From positions 1,147,309-1,211,308 of the forward strand of contig NZ_FOIK01000001.1 of NCBI RefSeq assembly GCF_900111565.1: a stretch of DNA of 64,000 bases, read 5' to 3'. Under the pieces are notes generated by a model. That model made no database searches. It saw only the letters and a program-made list of their open reading frames with translations, and was not told where the DNA came from. The stretch is from Paenibacillus sp. NFR01. Its GTDB lineage: Bacteria; Bacillota; Bacilli; Paenibacillales; Paenibacillaceae. Positions 1 to 8,467 of this stretch are shown here, one piece after another (positions within the stretch are counted from its first letter, which is position 1; each line of letters starts with the position of its first letter). Made by a program: the position numbers and the translations under genes.

Positions 1-1120
1 TGCTGATGTGGACCGAACGGTCGACCAGCGTGCCGACCAGCGTCGGGGCAATGATGCCGCCGATCCGCCCGAATGCGGTAGCCAGACCCGCCCCGGTGGA
101 GCGAAGCGCGGTCGGATATAACTCCGGCGTGTAGGCGTACATGCCGCCCCAGGCGCCGAGATTGAAGAACGAAAGGCAAATCCCCGCCGCCATTAGCATG
201 CCTTCCGTTGTCGCGTTGCCGAACCAGGCGGCACTGCCGGCGGTAAGCAGCAGATAGATAACCAGGACAAACTTGCGGCCGAATTTTTCAATGAAATAAG
301 CCGCGGTAAAGTAACCAGGTAGCTGGGCCAGCGTCATGATCAGCACGTACTCGAAGCTTTTCACGAGACTGAAGCCTTTCAGCACCATGACCGTCGGCAG
401 CCACAGGAACATTCCATAATAAGAGAAGACAACCGTGAACCACAGAATCCAGAGCATCACCGTCGATTTGCGGTATTCCGCATTCCAGACGGTTGCGATC
501 CGCTTGCGGAGCGACACTGGCGCACTCTTGACCGCAGCGAAGCGCGGCGAGTCGTCGATGGTCCGTCGCAGCACCAGCGCGTACAGTGCCGGAATGGCGC
601 CGATGACAAAGGCGATTCGCCAGCCGTAATTCGGAATGACGAAATAAGCGATCAGCGCCGAGGCAATCCAGCCAACGGCCCAGAAGCTTTCCAGCAGCAC
701 GACAGCGCGGCCGCGTTCTTTGGCGGGCATGCTCTCCGAAACGAGCGTCGAGGCAACCGGAAGCTCGCCCCCGAGCCCGAACCCGGCGATGAAGCGCAAA
801 ACGCATAACACCGCGTACCCTGCCGCAAACGCAGACAGCCCGCTGGCCACCGAGAAGACCAGCAGCGTCCACAGCAGCACCGACTTGCGGCCGAAACGGT
901 CGGCGAGAATCCCCGCGGCTGCGGCGCCGATCGCCATTCCGACCGAGTTAATGCTGGTTAAATATCCGATTTTATCCGGTCCGAGCGACCATTCCTTTGC
1001 CAGCGCAGCAACGACGAAAGAAATCATTCCCACGTCCATCGCGTCAAACATCCAGCTGATGCCTGCGCTCAGCAGCAGTTTCCGCTGCTTCGGTTCCCGG
1101 AGCATTTGCATATGACTCAT
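1..1120 (-). CDS. niaP: NiaP-like MFS transporter (niacin uptake), C-terminus off the left edge
   Basis: Major facilitator of the metabolite:H+ symporter type, read right to left and cut by the window edge after about 373 codons. The N-terminus carries the MFDAMDVG segment in helix 1, a GRKSV loop and the long GLGGELPVASTLVSE / ESFWAVGW stretch that, as I remember it, is very close to Bacillus subtilis NiaP (YceI, about 400 residues), a niacin transporter. Helices continue through FSYYGMFLWLP and FFNLGAWGG to GRIGGIIAPTLVG. The start ATG has a GGAAGGGG ribosome site about eight bases upstream. It is divergent from the CorC-type gene. A nicotinate substrate is inferred from similarity only; another aromatic or organic acid is possible. 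Only about 25 C-terminal residues should be missing. Confidence 0.8.
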   Translation of the reverse strand, partial: MSHMQMLREPKQRKLLLSAGISWMFDAMDVGMISFVVAALAKEWSLGPDKIGYLTSINSVGMAIGAAAAGILADRFGRKSVLLWTLLVFSVASGLSAFAAGYAVLCVLRFIAGFGLGGELPVASTLVSESMPAKERGRAVVLLESFWAVGWIASALIAYFVIPNYGWRIAFVIGAIPALYALVLRRTIDDSPRFAAVKSAPVSLRKRIATVWNAEYRKSTVMLWILWFTVVFSYYGMFLWLPTVMVLKGFSLVKSFEYVLIMTLAQLPGYFTAAYFIEKFGRKFVLVIYLLLTAGSAAWFGNATTEGMLMAAGICLSFFNLGAWGGMYAYTPELYPTALRSTGAGLATAFGRIGGIIAPTLVGTLVDRSVHIS

Positions 1121-1305
1121 GTCGACCCACCCCTTCCTGACTTCACAATTTCGACATTTTATCTATTTCTTTTCCTAATATTAGTGATGTAAAGTGCAAA
1201 AATCAAGAAATTGCCTCCGCGCAAAAATTGCTCTTTCTTTTTAAACAACTTAAACTGTAGGAATATGCACTTATTTATAACCAAGAGAGGGATGGTAACA
1301 GTTTT

Positions 1306-2589
1306 ATGGGTATAGGACTTAGTTTGACGCTGGTGGCCATTTTGATTGTTTTAACCGCTTTTTTTGTAGCGACGGAATTTGCGATGGTACGGCTCAGAGG
1401 CAGCCTGATCAGCCAAATGGTGCTGGAGGGCCGTAAAAACGCGTTGGCGATCGAAAAAGTCGCCGCCAACCTGGACGGATACCTATCCGCATGCCAGCTC
1501 GGTATCACGATTACGGCTCTGGGCATCGGTGCTCTCGCGGAACCCGCTTTCGAGCAGCTGCTGCTGCCGGTTTTCGATTGGGTTCATCTCAGCCACAGCT
1601 TCAGCGAGCCGGTCGCGTTTATACTGGCGTTCCTGATTGCGACGTTTCTGCATGTGGTGGTCGGCGAGCTGGCGCCCAAGACGGCGGCGATCAACATTCC
1701 GGAAAAAATCAGTCAATTTACCGCTCCGTTAATCATCTGGTTCTATAAATTGCTGTATCCGCTCATCTGGCTGATGAACGGTTCGGCGAATCTGCTGGTC
1801 CGCGTATTTGGCATGAAGCCGGCCAGCGAGCACGGGGATGCGCATTCCGAGGAAGAAATCCGGCTTATTTTGTCCGAAAGCTATGAGAACGGCAAAATCA
1901 ACAAAGCGGAATACGGGTATGTGAACCGGATCTTCACCTTCGACCAAATGCTGGCGAAAGACATCATGGTGCCGCGCACCGACATGGTGTGCCTGTTCAC
2001 CAACCATTCGCTCGAAGACAATTTCGCCATCATCCGCAAAGAACAATACACACGCTTTCCGGTAGCGGACGGCAGCAAGGATAATATCGTCGGGATGATC
2101 AATACGAAGCAGCTCTTTTTGAAATATGACAACGATCCGGATTTTGACTTCAAAAGCCTGTTGCAGCCGCTGCTGACCGTATCCGAGGTGATGCCGGTCA
2201 AAACCCTGCTCACGCGCATGCAGCAGGAGCGGGTTCATATCGCTTTATTGCTGGATGAATATGGCGGGACTTCGGGTCTGATTACGATTGAGGATATTCT
2301 GGAGGAGATTGTCGGCGAGATTCGCGACGAATTCGACGGGGATGAACGCAAGGAATTTGAAAAGCTCGCGGAAGACCACTATTCAGTCGACGGCAAGGTA
2401 TCCCTGCTTGAGCTTAATCAATTAACCGGTATGGACATTATTGATGAAGAAGTGACGACCATCGGCGGCTGGCTTTACAGCCATATGCCTGAACCGGCAG
2501 CCGGCAAATCCATAACTTATGGCGATTGGGAACTGACCGTCCGCGAGATGAGCCGTCACCGGATTCATAAAGTCGAAATCAAGAAATAA
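1306..2589 (+). CDS. CNNM/CorC (HlyC) family membrane protein with CBS pair
   Basis: 427-residue membrane protein. Domain order: a CNNM/DUF21 transmembrane region (about residues 1-180, with HVVVGELAPKTAAI in the third helix region), a tandem CBS pair (about 205-330, with MVPRTDM at its start and LLDEYGGTSGLITIEDILEEIVGEI in the second CBS), then a CorC_HlyC C-terminal domain (about 345-425, TTIGGWLYSHMPE). Family members include Mg2+/Co2+ exporters such as MpfA of B. subtilis, so magnesium homeostasis is the likely role. The ATG follows a GAGAGGGATGG ribosome site. A paralogue with the same domain order lies at 36501-37817. Confidence 0.9.
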   Translation: MGIGLSLTLVAILIVLTAFFVATEFAMVRLRGSLISQMVLEGRKNALAIEKVAANLDGYLSACQLGITITALGIGALAEPAFEQLLLPVFDWVHLSHSFSEPVAFILAFLIATFLHVVVGELAPKTAAINIPEKISQFTAPLIIWFYKLLYPLIWLMNGSANLLVRVFGMKPASEHGDAHSEEEIRLILSESYENGKINKAEYGYVNRIFTFDQMLAKDIMVPRTDMVCLFTNHSLEDNFAIIRKEQYTRFPVADGSKDNIVGMINTKQLFLKYDNDPDFDFKSLLQPLLTVSEVMPVKTLLTRMQQERVHIALLLDEYGGTSGLITIEDILEEIVGEIRDEFDGDERKEFEKLAEDHYSVDGKVSLLELNQLTGMDIIDEEVTTIGGWLYSHMPEPAAGKSITYGDWELTVREMSRHRIHKVEIKK

Positions 2590-2611
2590 TCAAGCCGGAC
2601 GGGCGAAGCCG

Positions 2612-3121
2612 TCAGTCGGCGAGTATTTTGCTCATATAATACTCGTCGACCCACGCTTCGCCGATCCGCAGCGATTTCCGCTTCGTTCCTTCGATTTCAA
2701 AGCCGCATTTGGCATACAGCGCAAGAGCTTTGGTGTTGTGCGTCATCACCGTCAATTCCAGCCGGATCAGCCCTGCGCCCTTCGCCCAGTTCTCCATCTC
2801 TTGAAACAGCGCGGCACCGACCCCGATTCCCTGGAACTCCTGCAGAATACCAATGACGAGATAGGCGCTGTGCCTGTTCCGCTTCACGCTCCCGCCCCGC
2901 AAGGATAAGTAGCCGGCCAGCTTGCCGTCCGCTTCCGCTCCGATCAGGATGGAGTTGTCCGCCCGTTCAAAACCTTGTATCATGTCCTGAACCTGTTGAA
3001 GCCCGCTTTGCCGTTCTCCGGGTTCCAGCAGCATAAACGAAGTTTCATCGTCCAGCCGGTGCTGGAGCGTTAGCAGCTCTGCCGCATCCGCTGGAATCAA
3101 CCTGCGCAGTGTGATCATCAT
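2612..3121 (-). CDS. GNAT family N-acetyltransferase
   Basis: About 169-residue acetyltransferase. The acetyl-CoA loop is visible as FQGIGVGAALFQEM (motif A, Q/R-x-x-G-x-G/A) followed by RLELTVMTHNTKALALYAKCGFEIEGT, the typical beta5/beta6 end of the GNAT fold. The substrate cannot be read. I chose the ATG at 3121 because an AAGGGGGAAG ribosome site precedes it at good spacing; an alternative ATG at 3160 would add 13 residues and overlap the end of the upstream VOC gene by eight bases. Both genes are read right to left and almost touch, so they are probably co-transcribed. Confidence 0.82.
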   Translation of the reverse strand: MMITLRRLIPADAAELLTLQHRLDDETSFMLLEPGERQSGLQQVQDMIQGFERADNSILIGAEADGKLAGYLSLRGGSVKRNRHSAYLVIGILQEFQGIGVGAALFQEMENWAKGAGLIRLELTVMTHNTKALALYAKCGFEIEGTKRKSLRIGEAWVDEYYMSKILAD

Positions 3122-3152
3122 TCTACTTCCCCCTTGCCAAGCGCCTGGCCAA

Positions 3153-3518
3153 TCATTCATCGTCCCCGTTTCGGCAAATCATGAGCACATTCCCGTCCGG
3201 GTCCTTGAAATTAAACCAATGGTCATGTTCGATATCGGTCAGCAGTTCGGCGCCGCTAGCCTTGACGTAATCGTATGCACGGTCAATGTCGAGGGTATTC
3301 AAATGGAAAGCCGGGGCTTTTAGCACCACTTCGGGCGTATAAATTTTGCTGTCCAGCACCAGCGACGGCCCCTCCATCGGAACGACAAATAAATGCCCGA
3401 ATAGGATTTCGCCGTCCGACGGCAGACCAAGCAATCCGCAATACCAGTCTCTCGAACGTTCAATGTCGCTTACCGGAACAAACACACCGCCAATTTGATT
3501 CAAAATCGGACTTGTCAC
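3153..3518 (-). CDS. VOC (glyoxalase/bleomycin-resistance fold) protein
   Basis: 121-residue single vicinal-oxygen-chelate module. The N-terminal VFVPVSDIERSRDWYCGLLGL and the C-terminal HWFNFKDPDGNVLMIC are standard for the family; the C-terminal part carries the DPDGN turn before the last strand. Such proteins dimerise to form metal-dependent lyase, isomerase, dioxygenase or drug-binding sites; the activity cannot be told here. It starts at GTG with AAAGGAGG about eleven bases upstream, which is rather long spacing. It is the first gene of a pair with the GNAT acetyltransferase. Confidence 0.8.
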   Translation of the reverse strand: MTSPILNQIGGVFVPVSDIERSRDWYCGLLGLPSDGEILFGHLFVVPMEGPSLVLDSKIYTPEVVLKAPAFHLNTLDIDRAYDYVKASGAELLTDIEHDHWFNFKDPDGNVLMICRNGDDE

Positions 3519-3621
3519 GGGAACAAATGCCTCCTTTGCCTGATTGGAAATCGTCTTCCAAAAGGTAGTATTCGATAAAATTTGCCATTATCCTGCCGAT
3601 TTCGTGAACTTTATAGGCTCA

Positions 3622-3630
3622 TGCTATAAT
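3622..3630 (+). promoter_or_regulatory. Extended -10 promoter of the KtrB/TrkH gene
   Basis: TGCTATAAT is a perfect extended -10 element about 45 bases before the TrkH-type start. The -35 region (TCGTGA at 17-base spacing) is poor, as expected for an extended -10 promoter. Confidence 0.55.
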
Positions 3631-3674
3631 GGGGCCATTGCATTCATAGAATCCTTACGTCAGGGGTAATGTCG

Positions 3675-5021
3675 TTGGCAAATCTATTCTACGGGAAACT
3701 TAAGCTGACGCCGCCCAAAATTTTGTCCATCGGCTTTGTCATGCTCATAGTTGTGGGAACGGTACTGCTATATTTGCCAATTTCAAGCACAGGCCGGGAC
3801 CTGTCCTTCATCGATGCTTTATTCATGGCGACTTCAGCCACCTGCGTCACCGGTCTGGCGGTGATTGATCCGGGTACCCAACTGACTTTTTTCGGCCAGA
3901 TAGTGCTTCTGACGCTGATACAGTTTGGCGGGCTCGGTTTTGTGACGATGGCAACGCTGATCACTCTCGTGCTGAACAAAAAGATCTCGCTCAAGGAACG
4001 CCTGCTGTTGCAGGAATCGATGAACCAGAACTCCATGCAAGGCATCGTCAAGCTGATCCGCCGGGTATTGATTTACTCCCTGGTTATCCAGTTGAGCGGC
4101 GCAGCGCTGCTGGCCGGCCGGTTTCTGATCGACATGCCGGTTGGCAAAGCGGTCTACTACGGCCTTTTTCACAGCATCTCCATCTTCAACAACGCCGGTT
4201 TTGACCTGTTCGGAGACATCCACGGACCGTTCAGCGGGCTGACCGAGTATGCGGAAGACCCAATCGTGAATATAACTACCATGCTGCTTATTTTTCTGGG
4301 AGGAGTCGGTTTTATCGTATTGTCCGATGTGCTGGACTGGCCGAAACGCAAACGGTTAACGCTTCATTCCAAAGTAGTGCTGTCCACGTCCGTTCTGCTG
4401 GTCGTCATCGGCGCTATAATCTTCTTCTGGCTAGAAGTACGCCATACGCTCGCTCCGCTTCATCCCGGGGGCAAAATCATGGCATCGCTCATGCAGTCCA
4501 TCTCCCCGCGTTCGGGCGGTGTGGCCACCGTAGATATTCTCGCGCTTCGCGAATCGACGCAGTTCCTGACTATTCTGCTGATGTTCATCGGAGCAGCACC
4601 GGGTTCGACCGGAGGCGGCATCAAAATCACGACGTTCGCCATTCTGATCGTTACCGCTTACTCGAAGCTGCGGAGCAAAGACGACATCGTCATGTTCCGG
4701 CACCGCATCTCCAAGAACAACGTTTACCGTGCTATCTCCATAAGCCTGCTCTCCCTGATGCTTGTGGTCATCGCCACCATGCTGCTGTCAGTTACGGAAC
4801 ACGCAGATTTTCTGAGCATCTTATTCGAAGCGGTGTCGGCATTCGGTACTGCAGGCATGTCAATGAGCCTGACTCCGGAGCTTACCACTGCTGGAAAACT
4901 ATTCGTCATCATCCTCATGTTTGTCGGGCGGACCGGTCCTCTGACGCTTGCTTATGCCTTCAAATCGCAGCAATCCAAGGAAATATTCCGTTATCCCGAA
5001 GGCACCGTCAGCATCGGCTGA
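3675..5021 (+). CDS. ktrB: TrkH/KtrB-family potassium uptake channel subunit
   Basis: About 448-residue membrane subunit of a Ktr-type potassium uptake system. The four pore regions are visible: SATCVTGLAV, NAGFDLFG, SPRSGGVATVD and SAFGTAGMS, each with the selectivity-filter glycine. Family members pair with a cytoplasmic RCK subunit (KtrA/KtrC), which is not in this window. The ATG at 3669 lies only two bases after the AGGGG ribosome site, too close; the TTG at 3675 has an eight-base spacer and is my preferred start, losing two residues. A hairpin terminator follows. With kimA at 30851-32668 the window carries two potassium importers. Confidence 0.9.
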   Translation: MANLFYGKLKLTPPKILSIGFVMLIVVGTVLLYLPISSTGRDLSFIDALFMATSATCVTGLAVIDPGTQLTFFGQIVLLTLIQFGGLGFVTMATLITLVLNKKISLKERLLLQESMNQNSMQGIVKLIRRVLIYSLVIQLSGAALLAGRFLIDMPVGKAVYYGLFHSISIFNNAGFDLFGDIHGPFSGLTEYAEDPIVNITTMLLIFLGGVGFIVLSDVLDWPKRKRLTLHSKVVLSTSVLLVVIGAIIFFWLEVRHTLAPLHPGGKIMASLMQSISPRSGGVATVDILALRESTQFLTILLMFIGAAPGSTGGGIKITTFAILIVTAYSKLRSKDDIVMFRHRISKNNVYRAISISLLSLMLVVIATMLLSVTEHADFLSILFEAVSAFGTAGMSMSLTPELTTAGKLFVIILMFVGRTGPLTLAYAFKSQQSKEIFRYPEGTVSIG

Positions 5022-5045
5022 CCAACCTTTCGGAAAAAGAACCAA

Positions 5046-5078
5046 CCCGGACGGCTTTTGCCTCCGGGCTTTGCTTTG
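5046..5078 (+). terminator. Intrinsic terminator after the TrkH/KtrB gene
   Basis: CCCGGA-c-GGC stem, TTTT loop, GCC-TCCGGG return arm, then a T-rich run. It may also serve the convergent small gene. Confidence 0.65.
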
Positions 5079-5096
5079 TACATCTGCGGACTGTAC

Positions 5097-5363
5097 TTAC
5101 GCTTCCTGGGTATCCAGCGCGGCATCCAACAGCAGGTTATAAAGATCGTCGTCTTTCTCCAACTGCTCGTCCGCCTGCAGAAATTGCTCTTCGCTTCCGG
5201 GTTCTCCGGCAAAGCTCAGGCTGTAGTCCCAATCGCTTCCGTTCTTGCTGTAAAAGGTAACTTCGTAAGGAAATTTATGCCCTTCCAGAGCAAAAACGGT
5301 CCGGCCGACGTATCCGCCTTCTTCTACGCTCTTCAGTTCGGCTTTTTGAATGTCCACATTCAT
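5097..5363 (-). CDS. Small acidic protein of unknown function
   Basis: 88-residue protein I do not recognise. It is hydrophilic and acidic, with a probable beta-rich middle (RTVFALEGHKFPYEVTFYS) and an acidic helical tail (EEQFLQADEQLEKDDDLYNLL). No signal peptide, membrane segment or cysteine. Two in-frame ATGs lie six bases apart; the second (5363) has the better ten-base spacing from AAAGG, while 5369 would have four. A TGATATACT extended -10 sits upstream at 5401-5409 on the same strand. It stands alone between the potassium channel gene and the aminopeptidases. Confidence 0.7.
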   Translation of the reverse strand: MNVDIQKAELKSVEEGGYVGRTVFALEGHKFPYEVTFYSKNGSDWDYSLSFAGEPGSEEQFLQADEQLEKDDDLYNLLLDAALDTQEA

Positions 5364-5443
5364 AATCATTCATCCTTTCGCAATGCTCTCGTCCCTTCAT
5401 AGTATATCATTGATAGCGGCGTTTCGCCGCATTGCCTACTTCA

Positions 5444-5472
5444 TTGACTTTTTTCATCCGGCGGTTGATAAT
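5444..5472 (+). promoter_or_regulatory. SigA-type promoter of the aminopeptidase pair
   Basis: TTGACT, a 17-base spacer and GATAAT, about 40 bases before the first aminopeptidase start. Confidence 0.7.
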
Positions 5473-5512
5473 TTACTATTAGAATAAAAATACGTTATCA
5501 GGAGGGAAACGA

Positions 5513-6745
5513 ATGTCAGATTTTCAAGAAAAGCTTGGCAAGTATGCAGATCTAGCCGTACGTATCGGTATCAATGTCCAGCCGGGGCAAACCCTGGTCA
5601 TCAGCGCGCCGGTCTCCGCCGCCGAGTTCATCCGGCTGATTACGGCCAAGGCATACGCCGCTGGCGCAGGCCTCGTGAAGGTGAACTGGAATGACGAGTT
5701 TGTGACCCGTCAGCAGTATGAACATGCCGCCGATGAAGTATTCACCAAAGCGCCGAAATGGTTCGCCGGCGAAATGACCGAGCTCGCCGAAGAAGGCGGC
5801 GCATTCTTGTCGGTACTGGCAGAAAATCCGGACGCATTGAAAGGCATCGACCCGGCCCGCATCGCAGCTAACCAGAAGACGCGTTCCACGGCGCTGACGA
5901 AGTTCCGCGAACTGCAGATGTCGGACAAAGTCAGCTGGTGTCTCGTTGCTGTACCTTCCCAGGCATGGGCAGACAAAGTCTTCCCTGACGTACCGGCCGA
6001 AGAACGGGTCGACAAGCTCTGGAACGCCATCTTCCACACCGTGCGCATCGATCAGGAGGATCCGGTTGCCGCATGGCAAGCCCATCTGGACAACCTCGAG
6101 AGCAAATCCGCAGTGCTGAACGCCAAAAAGTACAAAAAACTCCACTACATAGCCCCTGGTACCGATCTGACGATCGAACTGCCGGAAGGTCATCTCTGGG
6201 CTCAGGGTGACAGCATCAATGCCAAAGGACACACCTTTGTAGCCAATATGCCTACGGAAGAAGTGTTTACCGCTCCATTGAAGACCGGAGTGAACGGCAC
6301 GGTCCGCAGCACCAAACCGCTTAGTTACGGCGGCAACATTGTCGACAATTTCTCGATTACCTTCGAGAACGGGCGGATCGTCGGCGTCAGCGCCGAAAAA
6401 GGCCAAGATACGCTGGAACATCTGATGGCGACGGACGATGGCGCCAAGTACCTCGGCGAAGTTGCGCTTGTGCCTCACCAATCGCCGATCTCCGATTCCG
6501 GAATCCTGTATTACAACACCCTGTTTGACGAAAATGCGTCCAATCATCTGGCCATCGGCATGGCTTACGCCTTCTGCCTTGAAGGCGGCAAAGACATGAC
6601 GCCGGAAGAACTGATCGAACGCGGACTCAACAGCAGCGTCACCCACGTCGACTTTATGATCGGCTCCGCCGACATGGATATCTACGGCATTACCGAGGAC
6701 GGCGCGCGCGAAGCGGTCTTCCTGAAAGGCAATTGGGCATTTTAA
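5513..6745 (+). CDS. M29 family metallo-aminopeptidase, copy 1
   Basis: 410-residue aminopeptidase of the M29 (thermophilic aminopeptidase/AmpS/PepS) family, cytoplasmic, removing N-terminal residues from peptides with two catalytic divalent metals. Metal-binding blocks of the family are visible: PTEEVFTAP, then VPHQSPIS with SGILYYNTLFDENASNHLAIG, and THVDFMIGSADMDI near the C-terminus. Full family length. AGGAGG lies seven bases before ATG and a good SigA promoter lies upstream. It is followed after 25 bases by a close paralogue of almost the same length, so the two form an operon from gene duplication. Confidence 0.92.
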   Translation: MSDFQEKLGKYADLAVRIGINVQPGQTLVISAPVSAAEFIRLITAKAYAAGAGLVKVNWNDEFVTRQQYEHAADEVFTKAPKWFAGEMTELAEEGGAFLSVLAENPDALKGIDPARIAANQKTRSTALTKFRELQMSDKVSWCLVAVPSQAWADKVFPDVPAEERVDKLWNAIFHTVRIDQEDPVAAWQAHLDNLESKSAVLNAKKYKKLHYIAPGTDLTIELPEGHLWAQGDSINAKGHTFVANMPTEEVFTAPLKTGVNGTVRSTKPLSYGGNIVDNFSITFENGRIVGVSAEKGQDTLEHLMATDDGAKYLGEVALVPHQSPISDSGILYYNTLFDENASNHLAIGMAYAFCLEGGKDMTPEELIERGLNSSVTHVDFMIGSADMDIYGITEDGAREAVFLKGNWAF

Positions 6746-6770
6746 AAGTTAAGATTTAGGGGGAGAATCG

Positions 6771-8000
6771 ATGCTGGATTTTAAGCAAAAGCTGGAAAAT
6801 TACGCATTGCTTGCGGTGAAAATCGGAGTCAACATCCAGCCGGGCCAAACCCTCGTGCTGAATGCCGACATTGCCGCCGCCGAACTGGCTCGCCTGATCG
6901 TGCGCAACGCTTATGAAGCAGGCGCCAAATGGGTTAAAGTTAATTATACGGACGAAAAAGTAACCCGCACGCGCTACGATCTTGCGCCGGCGGAAAGCTT
7001 CCTGATGCCGCCCAAGTGGCAGGCCGACGAGCTTGAGGATCTTGCCCGGAACGGGGCGGCTTTCCTGACGATCATCTCTGCCGATCCGGATCTGCTGAAC
7101 GGCGTAGACCCGCAGCGGATTGCCGACTTCCAGCGTACGGCCGGCCAGGCTATGATGCCTTACCGCGAAATGATGATGTCCAACTTCGTCAGTTGGAACG
7201 GCCTTGCCTTCCCTTCTCCTGCCTGGGCAGCCAAGGTATTCCCTGAAGCGCCGGAAGAAGAACAAGTCGGTCTGCTCTGGGATGCCATCTTCAAAGCCTG
7301 CCGCGCGGATACCGAAAATCCGGTGGAAGCCTGGCAGCAGCATTTGAGCGGCCTGCAAGCCCGCTGCGACCAGCTGAATGAACGGAAATACCGCAAGCTG
7401 CATTACACCGCTGCGGGTACGGACTTGACCATCGAGCTGCCGGAAGGCCATATCTGGTGTCAGGCCGGTGCCGTGAACAGTAAGGGAATGCCGTTCCTGG
7501 CAAATATTCCGACCGAGGAAGTATTTACTGCCCCGCATAAAGACGGCGCAAACGGCACGGTCAGCAGCACCAAGCCGCTGAGTTACGGCGGGAATATCAT
7601 TGACCGCTTTACCCTTACGCTGAAGGACGGGAAAGTAACCGACTTCACTGCAGAGGTCGGCCATGATGCACTCGCAGCGCTGCTAGCGATGGACGAAGGA
7701 GCTGTCTCCTTCGGTGAGGTCGCGCTCGTTCCGTATCACTCGCCGATCTCCGAGAGCGGCATCCTCTACTACACGACATTGTTTGACGAGAATGCTTCCT
7801 GCCATCTGGCGCTCGGCGCCGCTTATGCATTCACCCTGCAAGGCGGAATCAGCATGAGCAAGGAACAGCTCGCCGAACGGGGGATGAACCAAAGCTTGAC
7901 CCACGTCGATTTCATGATGGGTTCTGCAGACATGAATATCGACGGCATCCTGGACGACGGCACCGCAGAGCCGATCTTCCGTTCCGGTGATTGGGCTTAA
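6771..8000 (+). CDS. M29 family metallo-aminopeptidase, copy 2
   Basis: 409-residue paralogue of the gene just upstream, colinear along its whole length. It keeps the same metal-binding blocks (PTEEVFTAP, PYHSPISESGILYYTTLFDENASCHLALG, THVDFMMGSADMNIDG) and differs mostly in the N-terminal half, so both copies appear active. AGGGGGAG precedes the ATG. It ends in a strong terminator, so the unit is two genes. Different peptide preference or metal use is the obvious reason to keep both, but the sequence does not show which. Confidence 0.92.
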   Translation: MLDFKQKLENYALLAVKIGVNIQPGQTLVLNADIAAAELARLIVRNAYEAGAKWVKVNYTDEKVTRTRYDLAPAESFLMPPKWQADELEDLARNGAAFLTIISADPDLLNGVDPQRIADFQRTAGQAMMPYREMMMSNFVSWNGLAFPSPAWAAKVFPEAPEEEQVGLLWDAIFKACRADTENPVEAWQQHLSGLQARCDQLNERKYRKLHYTAAGTDLTIELPEGHIWCQAGAVNSKGMPFLANIPTEEVFTAPHKDGANGTVSSTKPLSYGGNIIDRFTLTLKDGKVTDFTAEVGHDALAALLAMDEGAVSFGEVALVPYHSPISESGILYYTTLFDENASCHLALGAAYAFTLQGGISMSKEQLAERGMNQSLTHVDFMMGSADMNIDGILDDGTAEPIFRSGDWA

Positions 8001-8019
8001 TCGATAGAGCAACATTTTC

Positions 8020-8058
8020 AGCCCCGTGCCTCCATTTTGTGGAGATGCGGGGCTTTTT
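8020..8058 (+). terminator. Terminator of the aminopeptidase operon
   Basis: AGCCCCG / CGGGGCT outer stem with an inner CTCC/GGAG pairing, followed by TTTT. Confidence 0.8.
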
Positions 8059-8145
8059 CGAGTCATTTAATGTGATTAACAACTCCGATTAATATGGTTA
8101 ACTATATATTTTTGAAGATTACTCCGAATTTTATTCACATAATTG

Positions 8146-8174
8146 TTGAATTTAGTTCACAATTATGCCACAAT
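8146..8174 (+). promoter_or_regulatory. Possible promoter of the 58-residue membrane protein
   Basis: TTGAAT, 17 bases, CACAAT in a very AT-rich stretch. The -10 is weak, so this is only a candidate. Confidence 0.35.
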
Positions 8175-8217
8175 ATTATTAGGATACATCTTGAATTATT
8201 GGTGAGGAGGGTTACCG

Positions 8218-8394
8218 ATGAAAGAATCGATGTTCCAGGATAGGGAACAACCCGAAGCCGCTCGAACGGAGGCCAAAACGCCGACCGAAGCGAGCATTGC
8301 TGCCTCCAACGCGATAAAATACACAGCCTATGTCATGCTACTATTCGGCTTTTTATATTTCCTGGTCGCTTATTTGGCGCCGATGCTTGAGTAG
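8218..8394 (+). CDS. 58-residue single-pass membrane protein
   Basis: Short gene starting with ATG behind GAGGAGGGTTACCG, an excellent ribosome site. The first 35 residues are hydrophilic (KESMFQDREQPEAARTEAKT) and the rest is one hydrophobic helix (YVMLLFGFLYFLVAYLAPML) ending one residue before the stop. The product is a tail-anchored small membrane protein with a cytosolic N-terminal part. I do not recognise the family. A promoter-like AT-rich region precedes it and an inverted repeat follows, so it is a single-gene unit. Confidence 0.72.
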   Translation: MKESMFQDREQPEAARTEAKTPTEASIAASNAIKYTAYVMLLFGFLYFLVAYLAPMLE

Positions 8395-8413
8395 TCCATT
8401 TTCGAAAACGCTT

Positions 8414-8448
8414 ACGGCCAATCTCCCCTATCGGAGAAGATTGGCCGT
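8414..8448. terminator. Convergent hairpin between two genes
   Basis: ACGGCCAATCT and AGATTGGCCGT form an 11-pair stem between the convergent 58-residue protein and the gene at 8468. The T-tract is poor on both strands. Confidence 0.5.
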
Positions 8449-8467
8449 ATTGGCGTTAACCCACCAT

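Noticed and set aside
5552..6646. 364-residue open frame on the minus strand of the first aminopeptidase gene
   Set aside because: It lies fully opposite a well-supported gene, has no ribosome site, and has the composition of an antisense frame in GC-rich coding DNA.
8101..8217. Small RNA in the AT-rich gap after the aminopeptidase operon
   Set aside because: The stretch has a better explanation as the promoter and leader of the 58-residue membrane protein.
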